A program made the position numbers and the translations under genes. The notes beneath the pieces are model-generated. The model was not told the origin of the DNA, made no database searches, and saw only the letters and a program-made list of their open reading frames with translations. From Pseudoalteromonas umbrosa (GTDB taxonomy: Bacteria; Pseudomonadota; Gammaproteobacteria; Enterobacterales; Alteromonadaceae): a stretch of 64,000 bases of DNA. Location of the stretch: the NCBI RefSeq assembly GCF_030125375.1, contig NZ_JASJUU010000001.1, positions 620,001 through 684,000 on the forward strand, given 5' to 3'. Shown here piece after piece: positions 53,205 through 63,934 of the stretch (position 1 is its first letter; every line of letters begins with the position of its first letter).

Positions 53205-54831
53205 CAAAGTGTAAATAGCTCGATTTGTCTTCTAAAACATACTCGACAAAGGCGTCAATGGGGAGAGGCTTACTATAGTAGTAGCCTTGTACATATTGTA
53301 CGCCTTTTGCTTTGGCATAAATCATTTGCTCCATATCCTCCACGCCTTCAGCGACGAGTGGCTTATCTAGGTTTTTGGCTAAAGATACAATTGAATTAAA
53401 GACAGATTGAAGTTTGCCATCTTTTACCACATTAGTAACAAAAGAGCGGTCGATTTTTATTTCATCAAAATGTAATTTACACAAATAGCTCAGACTCGAA
53501 AAACCGGTACCAAAGTCATCAATAGAAATAAGAAACCCTTTGCCCTGAAGAGAAACAAGTACCTCATTTACATAGGAAAAGTTGTCTATTAAGGCTGACT
53601 CAGTCAGCTCAAGCTTGATACAGCGAGGGTCAATTTTGTACTCTGCTAATGCATGCAGTAATTTGCTCTCAAAGTTGACGTCTAAAATCTCTACCACACT
53701 GATATTGATCGCGAACATATAGTTTTTGGGCTCTATGCCTTCGCTTCTAAGCTTATCTTTGGTTTTTTTGATTTGTGAGAGCGTAAACATAGTCAGTTTA
53801 TTAATGTCACCAGTACTCTCAACAATTGGAATAAACTCGACAGGAGAGACTGGTTGCCCATCCAAAGTCCACCTCATTAGGCATTCGGCGCCAATTAAAC
53901 ACTCTGTTTTCGTGTCATGAAGTGGTTGCAGTACAACACTGAAAGTATTGTCCGAGTTTTCATTATGAAGTGCATCTCTAAGCGCGGTCTCAATTTTGTT
54001 TTGTCGCTCAATTTGGCGCGCCAGTCCTTCCTGAAATTCAACTAATCTTAGCTTTTCAGACAACACATCAAAGGTGGCCATTTCAGCTTTGTTTAAGCTA
54101 AGTTCGTGGTCATCTTTACTTGATTCTTTATAGTAACCCAGTGCAACGTTGCTATAAAAACTGCTGTCGTTGAATTCGAATGGTTCGTTAAGATGGTTGT
54201 AGAGGGCTTCAATATTTATCGGGGATGAGTTGGGGATGAATACGCAAAAACAGTCTGATGAGTGTTTCGAGAAAATACCTTGTTCATATTCACCTTGAAA
54301 GCGAGAAAGTACCTCCATAAAGACTAAGTTTGCTACACCGATATTCCAAACCTCGGATATTCGTTGGTAGTTACAAATCCTGATACAACACATTACACCT
54401 GTTGTATCAAGCTCCTGTACTTTAGCAACAAAGGCTTCTCTATATAATAAGCCCGTATGAGGGTCGCGAATGGCTAATTGTTTGTTAAGGCGTCTAATTG
54501 CAACGAGTTCTTCAATTAAGTCGACTTTAACGAAGGTGAGGTCATTTTTTCTGGTATAACTAAATCTAACCCAGTGCACATTACTGTTATCTACACTGAC
54601 ACCGAGCTCTAACTGGTCAAAATCAGTTTCAAAAAGTATTTGTTTACTGTCTAAGTCATTGAAGTCTTGATCAAAGAACTTTAATGTCGCGCAGTCGACA
54701 ATATTATCACCAACATTTAAAGTAATTAAATTACTGGCTTTATCAGAGATCCCTGTGATCACCCCGTCTTTCTCATATGCTACGTAGATGATATTGAGCA
54801 GTTCTAAAAGGCTTTTTTGCATACCTAGCAC
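53197..54831 (-). CDS. EAL-domain protein (c-di-GMP phosphodiesterase-like) with degenerate GGDEF domain
   Basis: A 544-residue protein. Residues about 1-110 are PAS-like, about 120-260 form a GGDEF fold in which the motif position reads SKHSSDCFC and so lacks GGDEF, and about 290-540 are an EAL domain with ECLMRW, KLELTESALID, IDDFGTGFSSLSYL and KIDRSFV, the residues needed for metal binding and hydrolysis. It probably hydrolyses c-di-GMP while the GGDEF part is regulatory. It is the last gene of the chemosensory operon and overlaps cheB by seven bases, which links the receptor array to c-di-GMP. Confidence 0.9.
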   Translation of the reverse strand: MLGMQKSLLELLNIIYVAYEKDGVITGISDKASNLITLNVGDNIVDCATLKFFDQDFNDLDSKQILFETDFDQLELGVSVDNSNVHWVRFSYTRKNDLTFVKVDLIEELVAIRRLNKQLAIRDPHTGLLYREAFVAKVQELDTTGVMCCIRICNYQRISEVWNIGVANLVFMEVLSRFQGEYEQGIFSKHSSDCFCVFIPNSSPINIEALYNHLNEPFEFNDSSFYSNVALGYYKESSKDDHELSLNKAEMATFDVLSEKLRLVEFQEGLARQIERQNKIETALRDALHNENSDNTFSVVLQPLHDTKTECLIGAECLMRWTLDGQPVSPVEFIPIVESTGDINKLTMFTLSQIKKTKDKLRSEGIEPKNYMFAINISVVEILDVNFESKLLHALAEYKIDPRCIKLELTESALIDNFSYVNEVLVSLQGKGFLISIDDFGTGFSSLSYLCKLHFDEIKIDRSFVTNVVKDGKLQSVFNSIVSLAKNLDKPLVAEGVEDMEQMIYAKAKGVQYVQGYYYSKPLPIDAFVEYVLEDKSSYLHFES

Positions 54832-55898
54832 CTTAACACTTTTAATATTTGATACGGGATATTGCTGAGCGAAAAGACTTTGTCTACTGCACCTCTGGCT
54901 ATGGCTTCTTTGGGCATACCAAATACCACGCAGCTGGACTCACTCTCTGCAAAATTGATTGCGCCAGCCTGCTTCATATCTAACATACCGGATGCACCAT
55001 CATCACCCATACCTGTGAGTATTACGCCAATTGCATTGCGTCCCACAGATTGTGCGACTGATCTAAATAACACATCTACAGAAGGCCTGTGTCGACTCAC
55101 TAAAGGACCATCTCGTACTTCTAAATAGTAGTCGCTACCTTGACGTTTTACCAACATGTGCTTACCACCGGGCGCTATGTATACATACCCCGTTTTCAAT
55201 CTCATCGCGTTTTCACCCTCAACAACAGTGTGGCGTGTAATAGTATTTAACCTCTGTGCAAACGCATGGGTAAACTTACTGGGCATGTGTTGAACGATAA
55301 CAATGGGTGGTGTATCTGGCGGTAATAAAGATAAAAATCCGGTAAGGGCTTCTGTCCCGCCAGTGGATGCACCCACTGCAATGACCTTGTCATGGGTGAT
55401 AGGTGGCTTTAATTCGCTTGGTGAAGCAGGGGGGAGGACTTCATCAACGGTATGGTTGTGCCTGAGTGATTCTTCAGCTAGGTAGCGTAATGGCTTTACT
55501 TTGGCTTTGCCTGCCGCTTTTATAGCATCAATGATTTGTGTGATACCTTGATTATTAAGGAAGTCTGTTAACCCCTGCGTGGGCTTTGCAATGACGTCAA
55601 CAGCGCCAGATGCGAGTGCTTCCATTGCAGTTTCGGTATGTTTTTGGGTGAGGGCAGAGCACATAATCACGGGAGTAGGCTTTTCTTGCATAATTTTTTT
55701 CAAGAAGGTAATGCCGTCCATTTTGGGCATTTCAACATCGAGCAAGATGACATCAGGCCAATTCAACTTCATTTTTCGCTCTGCCAAAAGGGGATCAGGC
55801 GCTGAGCCGATAAGCTTTAAATCTCTATCATGTTTGATGATTTCGCCTACGAGTTGCCGCATTACCGCAGAATCGTCAACGATAAATACGCTAATCAT
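54825..55898 (-). CDS. cheB: Chemotaxis protein-glutamate methylesterase CheB
   Basis: A 357-residue protein with an N-terminal receiver (phospho-acceptor Asp54 in DVILLDVEMPKMDG) and a C-terminal methylesterase with Ser in VGASTGGTEAL, His in VQHMPSKFTHAFA and Asp in GMGDDGASGM. It removes methyl groups from, and deamidates, chemoreceptors. Start overlaps the cheR stop by four bases. Confidence 0.97.
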   Translation of the reverse strand: MISVFIVDDSAVMRQLVGEIIKHDRDLKLIGSAPDPLLAERKMKLNWPDVILLDVEMPKMDGITFLKKIMQEKPTPVIMCSALTQKHTETAMEALASGAVDVIAKPTQGLTDFLNNQGITQIIDAIKAAGKAKVKPLRYLAEESLRHNHTVDEVLPPASPSELKPPITHDKVIAVGASTGGTEALTGFLSLLPPDTPPIVIVQHMPSKFTHAFAQRLNTITRHTVVEGENAMRLKTGYVYIAPGGKHMLVKRQGSDYYLEVRDGPLVSRHRPSVDVLFRSVAQSVGRNAIGVILTGMGDDGASGMLDMKQAGAINFAESESSCVVFGMPKEAIARGAVDKVFSLSNIPYQILKVLRC

Positions 55899-56698
55899 AA
55901 CCGGACCTTTTTATAGATGCAGGGTTGGATCAACTCCAGCCCTTGGCGTTTTTTTCTCAGTGACTCCGAGTGACCTAAAAACAACAATCCGCCATGGTTA
56001 AGCCTATGTACAATGTTATCGATAATGGCTTTTTGTTTGATTTCATCAAAGTAAATTAAAACATTGCGCAAAAAGATGATATCAAAAGAATAGTCTACCT
56101 TTTTTAAACGTAGCAAGTTATCAACATAGAAAGTACAGTGGCTTTTAATGGCTTTATTGACCGTAAATGTCCCTTCATTTTGGTCGATTCCTTTTAAGCA
56201 ATACGCGCGTCGATACTTTTTGGGAATTTTTTGTGAGGTAGACATGGCAAAGCAGGCTTCTTTTGCCATTTCTACTGCCGTTGGTGATATATCTGTTCCA
56301 GTTACAGACCAATTTCTGCCGTAGAATAAGTCGTCTAACACCATGGCAATAGAGTAGGCTTCTTCTCCAGTGGAGGACGCTGCACTCCATGCTTTTATGG
56401 GCACTCGGCGGCTTTGCTTACCACGAAAGTACTCATATAAAAATTCAAACTGGACTTGCTCACGAAAAAAATAAGTTTCATGTGTCGTCATCTTATCAAT
56501 AAAAATATCCAGCTCCTTTTTACCGTCTGGACTGATTATTAACTGATAGTATTGATTATGTGTCGCACATGCATTTGCCCGCAGTCTTGAGCTTAAACGG
56601 CTGGCCATGATATCCGCCTTAGAGGCATTCAACCGAATCCCAGTATGCTCATCGAGCACTCTGTTTAATTGATTGAATTCAAGCTGACTAATTGCCAC
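55895..56698 (-). CDS. cheR: Chemotaxis methyltransferase CheR
   Basis: A 267-residue protein. The N-terminal helical domain (about residues 1-90) is followed by the SAM-binding methyltransferase with AWSAASSTGEEAYSIAM and FDIIFLRNVLIYFD. It methylates receptor glutamates for adaptation. It lies between a cheW gene and cheB. Confidence 0.96.
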   Translation of the reverse strand: MAISQLEFNQLNRVLDEHTGIRLNASKADIMASRLSSRLRANACATHNQYYQLIISPDGKKELDIFIDKMTTHETYFFREQVQFEFLYEYFRGKQSRRVPIKAWSAASSTGEEAYSIAMVLDDLFYGRNWSVTGTDISPTAVEMAKEACFAMSTSQKIPKKYRRAYCLKGIDQNEGTFTVNKAIKSHCTFYVDNLLRLKKVDYSFDIIFLRNVLIYFDEIKQKAIIDNIVHRLNHGGLLFLGHSESLRKKRQGLELIQPCIYKKVRL

Positions 56699-56707
56699 AG
56701 GCTTAAC

Positions 56708-57253
56708 TTACCTTTGGCAATAGTCGATGAAAAACTGTTCTTGCTCATGTTTTAATGAGGTGTTTATCTCGTTGACATTCAGCACTTTTTCGATATCAAG
56801 TAAGGTTGTGAGTTTGTTGTTGATTTTGGCCATTTTCCACTCAAAATGTCTTGGAATATTAGACCCAAAAGAGGGGGAAGATTCGAGCTTATTCAGGTCG
56901 ATAAACTCAATAGACACTACGCTATTAACTAGCATGCCTAGCGTCATTGACTCTTCTAATGACTGGTCAAAAAAGTCATACAACACGATGCAGCTGTATT
57001 TATCATAGGGCGTGGTCGACTTTAGGCCTAACCGGCTTTGCAAATCGAGTACGGGTATTACGCTGCCTCGTACATTTATCACGCCGCGAATCACATCTGA
57101 GCACATGGGCACCATGGTTGTTTCGACAAGCTCTATAACTTCTTTAACAGAATCAATGGGAATACCAAAGTGATCGTGCCCTACTTTGACAAATAAGTAA
57201 CGAAGCTCACCTTTTTGCTGAATATGGGCTATTTCCTGCTGATTTTCACTCAT
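56708..57253 (-). CDS. cheW: CheW-domain coupling protein (first of two adjacent)
   Basis: A 181-residue protein with a single CheW-like fold, KVGHDHFGIPIDSVKEVIEL and VINVRGSVIPVLDLQSRLGL being the recognisable elements. CheW bridges receptors and CheA. It overlaps the second CheW gene by eight bases. It has an extra C-terminal tail beyond the minimum domain, like its neighbour. Confidence 0.92.
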   Translation of the reverse strand: MSENQQEIAHIQQKGELRYLFVKVGHDHFGIPIDSVKEVIELVETTMVPMCSDVIRGVINVRGSVIPVLDLQSRLGLKSTTPYDKYSCIVLYDFFDQSLEESMTLGMLVNSVVSIEFIDLNKLESSPSFGSNIPRHFEWKMAKINNKLTTLLDIEKVLNVNEINTSLKHEQEQFFIDYCQR

Positions 57254-57836
57254 GGCTAACCTCGCTTGATGTATCTTCCTCGAAGTCTTGTAGAGGAGGG
57301 TTACTTTGGTCTTCGTTATCAGAGTATTCTGTGAGCTCAGCGTTATTTAAGTCTTCGATGAGCTTGAGGTCATCTAAAGTTAAAATCTTTGAGATATCTA
57401 AAATGGTCATCAGTTTATCAGGTAACTTTGCAAGGCCAAGGACAAAACGGCTTTGAAACTGACCTCCAATACTTGGCACGCCATCAATGTCAGTACTAGA
57501 GATATCCAATACTTTTGTCACCATATCGACCTTTAAGCCAATGGTAATTTCTTGGGCGTTAAATTGGCATTCAGCAATAATGATGCAAGTTCTGTTCGTG
57601 ATATCCTGAGGTTGTTTTCCAAGGCGCAAAGAGAGGTCAAAAACGGGAATGACCTCTCCACGCAAGTTGATTGCGCCTATGATAAACTCAGGCGCCATGG
57701 GTATGGGGTCGACTTCAACGTACTCCATAATTTCTTTTACTAACGAAATATTGATGGAGTACGAAGCATGGTTAAGTTCAAACGCCAGATATTTATCTTT
57801 GTCGACTAAACTATTTTGAGCTGTATGATCTGTCAT
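57246..57836 (-). CDS. cheW: CheW-domain coupling protein (second of two adjacent)
   Basis: A 196-residue CheW homologue (FELNHASYSINISLVKEIME, INLRGEVIPVFDLSLRLG) with a C-terminal acidic tail of about 35 residues. Two different adaptors side by side suggest division of receptors, or different array positions. The receptor gene upstream ends five bases before it. Confidence 0.92.
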   Translation of the reverse strand: MTDHTAQNSLVDKDKYLAFELNHASYSINISLVKEIMEYVEVDPIPMAPEFIIGAINLRGEVIPVFDLSLRLGKQPQDITNRTCIIIAECQFNAQEITIGLKVDMVTKVLDISSTDIDGVPSIGGQFQSRFVLGLAKLPDKLMTILDISKILTLDDLKLIEDLNNAELTEYSDNEDQSNPPLQDFEEDTSSEVSHE

Positions 57837-57841
57837 AACAT

Positions 57842-59824
57842 TTACTCATCAAAAGGGGTATAGCCTTCTTCTGGCATTGAGCCTGATGATTTTGATTCCT
57901 GTACAGAGCGTCTCAATTTCATCATTTGTCTGTCGTTACTGAGTTTAAAGTAATTCACCGTGGAGCGAATATCACTGGTTTGGTCCTGAACCATTTTTGC
58001 GGTTGAAGCCAACTCCTCAGACGCTGACGCATTTTGCTGAGCAATTTCGTCCAACTGTGAAACGGTTCGATTGATTTCAGCCACACTGGTGCTTTGCTCT
58101 GTGGAAGCTGCAGTAATTTCTTGAACTAAATCAGCTGTTTTACCAATGTTAGGCACCATTCTATCTAGCATACCACCAGCGTGCTGTGCGATTTTTACAC
58201 TGTTATCTGCAAGTGTACTTATGTCTTGTGCAGCTACTTGAGAACGCTCTGCGAGTTTTCTTACTTCATCAGCAACCACGGCAAACCCTTTACCATGCTC
58301 GCCGGCTCTCGCCGCTTCGATGGCTGCGTTTAATGCAAGCAAGTTGGTTTTGTAGGCAATGTCTTCAATAATGCCGATTTTCTCAGCGATTTGGGTCATG
58401 GCCTTAACTGTATCTTTTACAGCACGACCACCGTCATTGGCTTCGCTGCTAGATTGTTTAGCAATATCGTTCGTGACTTTTGAATTTTCAGTATTCATGG
58501 AGATAGAGGAACTCATTTGCTCCAATGATGCAGAGGTTTCTTCTACACTTGCGGCGAGTTGATTTGAAGTTGAACTCAGCATCCGCGAAGTTGTGCCTAC
58601 TTCATTGGTACTATGTGCAATAGACTCCACAGACTCTTGAATATCCAATAGGATATTTTGCAGTCGCTCGATAAATCCATTGAAACTTCGTGCAGTTTCT
58701 CCGATTTCATCATTGCCAAAATCGGGTATACGTCTGGTTAGGTCACCTTCACCAGAGCGAAGGTCTTCAGCGGCCTCGGCAAGGGCATTAATGGGGATCA
58801 CGATACCACGGATCAAAAAGGCTGCGGTTGCAGTGGCAAGCACAATGGCAACGACGAGCAATGCCCACACTAAAGAAATGCTTTCTCTCGCTGCGGTAAC
58901 TAAGGCATTGAGAGACTCGTCACCTTCTTGAATTGCCTCGTTTGATATTTCCTCTAACAGGTCTTCAATTTTATTAAATACTTCGTGCTCTAATCTATCA
59001 ACATCACTGGACGCTTTAATTTTGTCACGAGGGTCATACATGGCGAAGATTTCTTTACCTCCGTTATATAATTCCATGTACATGCGCTCTACTTCACTAA
59101 GTGCTTTGATTTCCGCCGGTTTTCTTTCAAGAGGCTTGAGGTCAGCTAAAAAACCAGTAAAGGTTCTGGCATCTTTCTCAAAAGCGGCATCTGCGCCAAG
59201 TGCACCACGCATGTATGCGTTCATGGAGCTCATCATATCGCCTTGCTCATCTATCAGCTCAAGGTAGTAGCGTACACCGGGCAGGTCATCATTCACTACC
59301 TCGTTAAAATCACCGCTGCTTCCCGCATCTGCAACTTCTTCCTCTTTTAATGTGTCAAGCAGTTGCTCAAGGGGGATTGCAAACTCTTTATTTAAGTAGT
59401 CATATTTATCGATGGCTTTAGCTTCTAGAAGCGGATCAAAGCGATCAAATATAAGCTCTTGATTTTCATTAGCATAGCGTGATACTAACTCTTCCAATTG
59501 ACGTATCAGAGAGTTATTTACTGTGCCAAGCTGTTTGAGATCTTCCAAATAGCGGATAAATTCGTTGTAGTTTGACCTAAAGTCTTCACTCTCATCAGAT
59601 TCGCCGGCGATATATTCGAGCACGTTACTATTCATATCACCTAACTCATCGAGCATGTTTAAGGCATAAATCGTTTCGGGTATATCTACCTTACCGACGT
59701 CCACCGCAAACTCTTCAATTTCTCCGTTTTTAAGCTGTACGGACATTGCTATAACTAACAGCAACACCCCCATGGTAAACATCGCAAGAATGATCTTGTT
59801 GCGAATTGTAAAGTTCTTAAACAT
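57842..59824 (-). CDS. Methyl-accepting chemotaxis protein with duplicated helical sensor
   Basis: A 660-residue receptor with two spans (about residues 10-27 and 315-335), a HAMP domain and a full signalling domain with tip [20 protein letters not shown] and [17 protein letters not shown]. The periplasmic region of about 280 residues contains two similar helical segments: [20 protein letters not shown] near 50 and [20 protein letters not shown] near 180, each followed by a DLK segment. This fits a helical bimodular sensor. The C-terminal tail ends GYTPFDE. Ligand unknown. It probably signals through the CheA encoded upstream. Confidence 0.93.
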   Translation of the reverse strand: MFKNFTIRNKIILAMFTMGVLLLVIAMSVQLKNGEIEEFAVDVGKVDIPETIYALNMLDELGDMNSNVLEYIAGESDESEDFRSNYNEFIRYLEDLKQLGTVNNSLIRQLEELVSRYANENQELIFDRFDPLLEAKAIDKYDYLNKEFAIPLEQLLDTLKEEEVADAGSSGDFNEVVNDDLPGVRYYLELIDEQGDMMSSMNAYMRGALGADAAFEKDARTFTGFLADLKPLERKPAEIKALSEVERMYMELYNGGKEIFAMYDPRDKIKASSDVDRLEHEVFNKIEDLLEEISNEAIQEGDESLNALVTAARESISLVWALLVVAIVLATATAAFLIRGIVIPINALAEAAEDLRSGEGDLTRRIPDFGNDEIGETARSFNGFIERLQNILLDIQESVESIAHSTNEVGTTSRMLSSTSNQLAASVEETSASLEQMSSSISMNTENSKVTNDIAKQSSSEANDGGRAVKDTVKAMTQIAEKIGIIEDIAYKTNLLALNAAIEAARAGEHGKGFAVVADEVRKLAERSQVAAQDISTLADNSVKIAQHAGGMLDRMVPNIGKTADLVQEITAASTEQSTSVAEINRTVSQLDEIAQQNASASEELASTAKMVQDQTSDIRSTVNYFKLSNDRQMMKLRRSVQESKSSGSMPEEGYTPFDE

Positions 59825-59842
59825 GTTCGCTCTCCGAATTAC

Positions 59843-61957
59843 TTAATGCTTTTTCTCTAACGCCTCATAGACAGAAATTGCCGATTTTATAAGTGCAGAA
59901 ACATCCAAAATGATTGCCACGTTTCCGCTACCTAAAATTGTCGCACCGCTAATACATTTGAGTCCTTCGAACAACCTTCCAAGTGGTTTTACTACTGTTT
60001 GAAATTCACCTTTGAGAGAGTCAACCACAAGACCCGCTCGTAACGTGCCAAATTGCACGATAACTAAAGATTCTCTAGTATGGTCAATTTGCTCTTCAAT
60101 ACCAAATAAGGTTCTGAGGCGAATAAAGGGTAAAACCTCAGTTCTTAAATTGATGTAACTCTTGTCTTGAATATCTTGTTCAGACACCACTTCATGGAGT
60201 TCTAAGCACTCGACTACAGTATCTAAAGGGATCACGTAGTTCTCTTTGTGCACTTCAAACATGAAGCCATCTATAATTGATAGGGTGAGTGGAAGTCTGA
60301 TTAATATCGTTGAGCCTTTTCCTTGGCTGCTTTCAACTTCCACACTGCCTCTTAAGCTGTCGATATTTCTTTTAACGACATCCATACCAACACCACGACC
60401 TGAAATATTGGTGATGGACTCGGCAGTTGAAAAGCCTGGCTCAAAAATCAGTAAATTAATGTCTTTTTCTTGTAGAGTTTGATTTGCACTGACCAAGCCT
60501 CTATCGACTGCACGTTTGAGAATTCTTTCTTGATCTAGCCCTTTTCCATCATCACTGACTTCAATCACGATTGAGCCAGAATCATGGTACGCCTTTAGTG
60601 TGAGTTGACCTTGCTCTGATTTACCGTTTGCTATTCTTGTTTCTGGGTCTTCTATGCCATGATCTATGGCATTCCTGACGATATGCATGAGGGGGTCGCT
60701 GACTTTTTCTACAAAGGTTTTATCAAGCTCGGTTTCAGCGCCGACAATGGTGAGATCGACTTGTTTGCCGAGTTCATCTGCAATATCTCGTACTACGCGC
60801 TTAAACTTGTTAAATGTTTCTCCAATTTGCACCATTCTCAGTTTTAAGGAGCTATCTCGAATGTTTTCAACAAGGCGCTCTAATAGTGCCATCGCTTCGA
60901 TTAAGGTCTCATTACCGGTTTCATGGGCGAGTAAGTTTGTTCTCGCGCCGGTAATAACCATTTCACCGACTTGGTCGATTAATCTATCTAGTTTAAGCGC
61001 CTCAACACGCAATGTTTTACTTTTGTGGATCTTTGACGTGTTTGCTGGCGTCGGTGCGCCTGCTACGGTTTCGACGAGCTCTGTGTTCTCTGGCTGTTCT
61101 TTTTTACTCAAAAGTTGAATGATATCTGAAAAAGCCGGATCTGCTTCTTTGAGTGCATGGGTTACAAAATCAATATCTTGATATTTTTGAAGACTAGATT
61201 TGACTATATCTGCATCGCCATGAGGGGGTAAAATTGCGATATAAGCTTCACTCTGGATAAACTCAAACACATCATTTATTTCATCTTCAGATTTGTCTGT
61301 TTCAAAGGACAAAATAAACGACAAATAATTGGACTCAGGATCAAATTGTTGTGGCCCAAACATCGCGTCAAACCAGGTGTTCACCTTGAGCTCACTCGTT
61401 TCTGAATCAAGGTAATGAATAAAGGAGTAGGGGTCTAGGCCATTTCTCAGTACATTTTCATTTGGTACAAAAAACAGCACCCAGCGTTCGTTATCTAATT
61501 TGTTGCCTGAAGTGACCTGAGTTGTTCGGATGTTATCTGGTTCATCATTTTGCTCTTTTATATATTTGGCAAAGCACGCAACCAAGTGATTCACTTTGTT
61601 TAACAAGTCAGCGTCAGGCTCGGTTTCCGAAGCGGCCAGTGTGATGAGGGTTTCAGTCACATCTCGGGCTTCTAAATACAAAGAAATAAGCTCTTTATCT
61701 AGCTGTAACTCTCCATTTCTCGCATTCTCAAGCAGCGTTTCTGCAATGTGTGTTAAGGCGACAACATGCTCAAAATCGAATATGCCGGCACTACCTTTGA
61801 TTGTGTGAATTGCCCTAAATAGAGCATTGATAATCTCGCTAGCATGCTCTTGTGAGCTTTCAGATTCTAAATCTAGCAGCCCGTTTTCCATTTCTTGTAA
61901 CAGCTCTTTAGACTCTGTAACAAAAGTGGCAATGGCAGACGACAAATCAATAGACAT
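59843..61957 (-). CDS. cheA: Chemotaxis histidine kinase CheA
   Basis: A 704-residue CheA. The P1 phosphotransfer domain has His51 in FRAIHTIKGSAGIF. A long variable middle (about 150-290) lies where P2 normally is, then the dimer helices, the HATPase core with MHIVRNAIDHGIEDP and SGRGVGMDVVKRNI, and the CheW-like P5 domain at the end. It autophosphorylates under receptor control and passes phosphate to CheY- and CheB-type receivers. It is preceded by a STAS gene and a CheY-like gene and followed by the HBM-type receptor. Confidence 0.97.
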   Translation of the reverse strand: MSIDLSSAIATFVTESKELLQEMENGLLDLESESSQEHASEIINALFRAIHTIKGSAGIFDFEHVVALTHIAETLLENARNGELQLDKELISLYLEARDVTETLITLAASETEPDADLLNKVNHLVACFAKYIKEQNDEPDNIRTTQVTSGNKLDNERWVLFFVPNENVLRNGLDPYSFIHYLDSETSELKVNTWFDAMFGPQQFDPESNYLSFILSFETDKSEDEINDVFEFIQSEAYIAILPPHGDADIVKSSLQKYQDIDFVTHALKEADPAFSDIIQLLSKKEQPENTELVETVAGAPTPANTSKIHKSKTLRVEALKLDRLIDQVGEMVITGARTNLLAHETGNETLIEAMALLERLVENIRDSSLKLRMVQIGETFNKFKRVVRDIADELGKQVDLTIVGAETELDKTFVEKVSDPLMHIVRNAIDHGIEDPETRIANGKSEQGQLTLKAYHDSGSIVIEVSDDGKGLDQERILKRAVDRGLVSANQTLQEKDINLLIFEPGFSTAESITNISGRGVGMDVVKRNIDSLRGSVEVESSQGKGSTILIRLPLTLSIIDGFMFEVHKENYVIPLDTVVECLELHEVVSEQDIQDKSYINLRTEVLPFIRLRTLFGIEEQIDHTRESLVIVQFGTLRAGLVVDSLKGEFQTVVKPLGRLFEGLKCISGATILGSGNVAIILDVSALIKSAISVYEALEKKH

Positions 61958-61966
61958 GACTACCCC

Positions 61967-62242
61967 TTAGTCATTTTGGGACGCGGACATACCTACACCC
62001 AATTTTTCACAACGCTTTTCGATGAGTTCGTTTGTAGAGATAGTATCGATTTTCAGGCCAATTTTTTGGCTATGGTAGACAACCCAAATGATGAGCTGTA
62101 AACCTGCTGAATCGACTTCTGTGGTCTCACTAAAGTCAAAAGACACAGATTCTTTATCCGTAATATAAGACTTTACTTCATTAAAGGTTTCCTGAACTTC
62201 ATAAATGGTTAGCTCAGCAGGAAATTTAAAACATTCAGTCAT
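61967..62242 (-). CDS. STAS-domain protein (anti-sigma antagonist-like)
   Basis: A 91-residue STAS domain with VSFDFSETTEVDSAGLQLI; the Ser in the VDSAGL motif is the site phosphorylated in SpoIIAA-like antagonists. In chemosensory operons such proteins often stand beside CheA, but their role is unclear. It lies ten bases from cheA and nine from the CheY-like gene. Confidence 0.9.
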   Translation of the reverse strand: MTECFKFPAELTIYEVQETFNEVKSYITDKESVSFDFSETTEVDSAGLQLIIWVVYHSQKIGLKIDTISTNELIEKRCEKLGVGMSASQND

Positions 62243-62251
62243 ATTAAATCT

Positions 62252-62620
62252 CTACATCATTAATAATTTAGATACTGCTTGCAACATTTGTGCTGGCTTG
62301 AATGGCTTGACCATCCAGGCTTTAGCGCCTGCCTTTTTGCCTTCTTCCATCATGCTTTGTTGGTTTTCTGTCGTGAGCATAATGACGGGTGTAAATTTGT
62401 ATTGTGGTAATTGCTTAGCTTGTTTTACAAACTCGATGCCATTCATATTTGGCATGTTGACATCGCTTATTATCAAATGGATTTTATTGCCATTGAGTTT
62501 AGTTAAAGCATCTTTACCATCTCTGGCTTCTACTACGTTAAATCCGGCGCCTGTTAAGGCAATATTGACGACTTGTCTGAGTGAGTCTGAATCGTCTACA
62601 ACTAAAATGGTTTTACTCAT
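62252..62620 (-). CDS. CheY-like response regulator
   Basis: A 122-residue stand-alone receiver. Phospho-acceptor Asp53 in LIISDVNMPNMNGIEF, acidic pair at residues 9-10 in VVDDSDS, Thr in IMLTTENQQ and Lys in WMVKPFKP. It is the probable phosphate acceptor of the CheA in this operon. As no cheZ or flagellar gene is near, the output may be the EAL protein or another target rather than the motor. Confidence 0.93.
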   Translation of the reverse strand: MSKTILVVDDSDSLRQVVNIALTGAGFNVVEARDGKDALTKLNGNKIHLIISDVNMPNMNGIEFVKQAKQLPQYKFTPVIMLTTENQQSMMEEGKKAGAKAWMVKPFKPAQMLQAVSKLLMM

Positions 62621-62627
62621 AATGGCC

Positions 62628-63764
62628 TCATAAAAAAGTTAAATCATCAACAGTATCGTCATCACCATCTTTGGACAAAATACTGCGTTGTTCATTGGTA
62701 GCAGCGGTTTTCTTCAATTCATTGCTGATCCTTTGGTGATTAAATTTTGCGGTTTGGCATTCTCTGCGATTAAGAATAAATTGATCAATTTCTTCAGTCA
62801 TAATGTTTAAAGCGATAGTCACGCTGTCTTGGATTTGGTCTACTCTGTCTTGGAACTGTAAATCGACAAGTATGTGTGAAATTTTTTCTCTGATCTCGAT
62901 ATTGGAAGCATGCAGCTCAGAGGCTTGTGACTCAACGTGTTGTGAAAGCGCAAGCCATTCGTCGACAACCTCATTAATTTCATTTCGATATTTTTCAGTC
63001 AAAGCTTGCTTGTTCTCTAGCTCGCTGTTCATCATATCCATCGAAGCGCGCATCGCATTGGCTATACTTTCGATTAATTGGCCAATTCTCACACCGGTTT
63101 CACCGCTGGAACTTGCTAATGATCTGACTTCATCTGCAACCACTGCGAATCCACGGCCATTGTCACCCGCGCGTGCTGCTTCTATAGACGCATTGAGCGC
63201 GAGTAAATTGGTTTGTTCTGCAATTTTTGAGACATCTACTGACATGGTCTGCAATTCATTACTTTTATCGACAAGATCTTTAATTGTGGTCGTCATTTGC
63301 GCTTGTGAATCATTTGTTTGCTCTATATACGCCAAAACATCGTTTAGTTTTTCTCGGCTGGATTCTGAGACGTCTTGAAGGCTTGTGGTGCTGTTATTTG
63401 AGGTACTTTCTAGAGTTTGGGAGATATTGCCAACCAACTGTGAAAATTCTCCCGACATATGCACAACAGATTGTTTGGTCTGCTCTCTGGCACTTGAAAC
63501 CTGAGCAATTAATTGAGGGATGATGACACTGCTGAGTTGCTCCAAACAGGCTAGATCTTCTTTGTGTTCCTGCATTAACTCGTCTTGAGGGGATTCAGTT
63601 AATGGCTGTTTTTTTTCTTGTTGTATATCTTTGATCATTTTCTGCATAAGCAAAGCTATAGCTGACAGCCCGCTCAAAATGAGCGTTATCACTAGTGAAT
63701 CTATAAAAAACAGTCCAATAGCCAATATGACAATTGGTGTACAGTACACAACAAACAAGAGCAT
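62628..63764 (-). CDS. Methyl-accepting chemotaxis-like protein without a periplasmic sensor
   Basis: A 378-residue protein with two hydrophobic segments at the N-terminus joined by a very short loop (about residues 1-40), no HAMP of note and a receptor signalling tip [20 protein letters not shown] followed by [15 protein letters not shown]. The tail is charged and ends [11 protein letters not shown]. It would sense a membrane or cytoplasmic signal. It is the first gene of the chemosensory operon, about 170 bases from the divergent partial gene. Confidence 0.88.
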   Translation of the reverse strand: MLLFVVYCTPIVILAIGLFFIDSLVITLILSGLSAIALLMQKMIKDIQQEKKQPLTESPQDELMQEHKEDLACLEQLSSVIIPQLIAQVSSAREQTKQSVVHMSGEFSQLVGNISQTLESTSNNSTTSLQDVSESSREKLNDVLAYIEQTNDSQAQMTTTIKDLVDKSNELQTMSVDVSKIAEQTNLLALNASIEAARAGDNGRGFAVVADEVRSLASSSGETGVRIGQLIESIANAMRASMDMMNSELENKQALTEKYRNEINEVVDEWLALSQHVESQASELHASNIEIREKISHILVDLQFQDRVDQIQDSVTIALNIMTEEIDQFILNRRECQTAKFNHQRISNELKKTAATNEQRSILSKDGDDDTVDDLTFL

Positions 63765-63934
63765 GCTAGATAATCTTTGATTGAGTTATTTTTTAGCCTA
63801 GTAAAGTATGATTATTGTGCAAATATTAATTTAATTGAGACCTTTACCGTTTCTTAGTTGCAACAGGTTAATGAAATTAATAAAGTGGAAAAAGTTAAAG
63901 AAAGACTAAAACAATGAAGTAAGTAGGTTTCACT

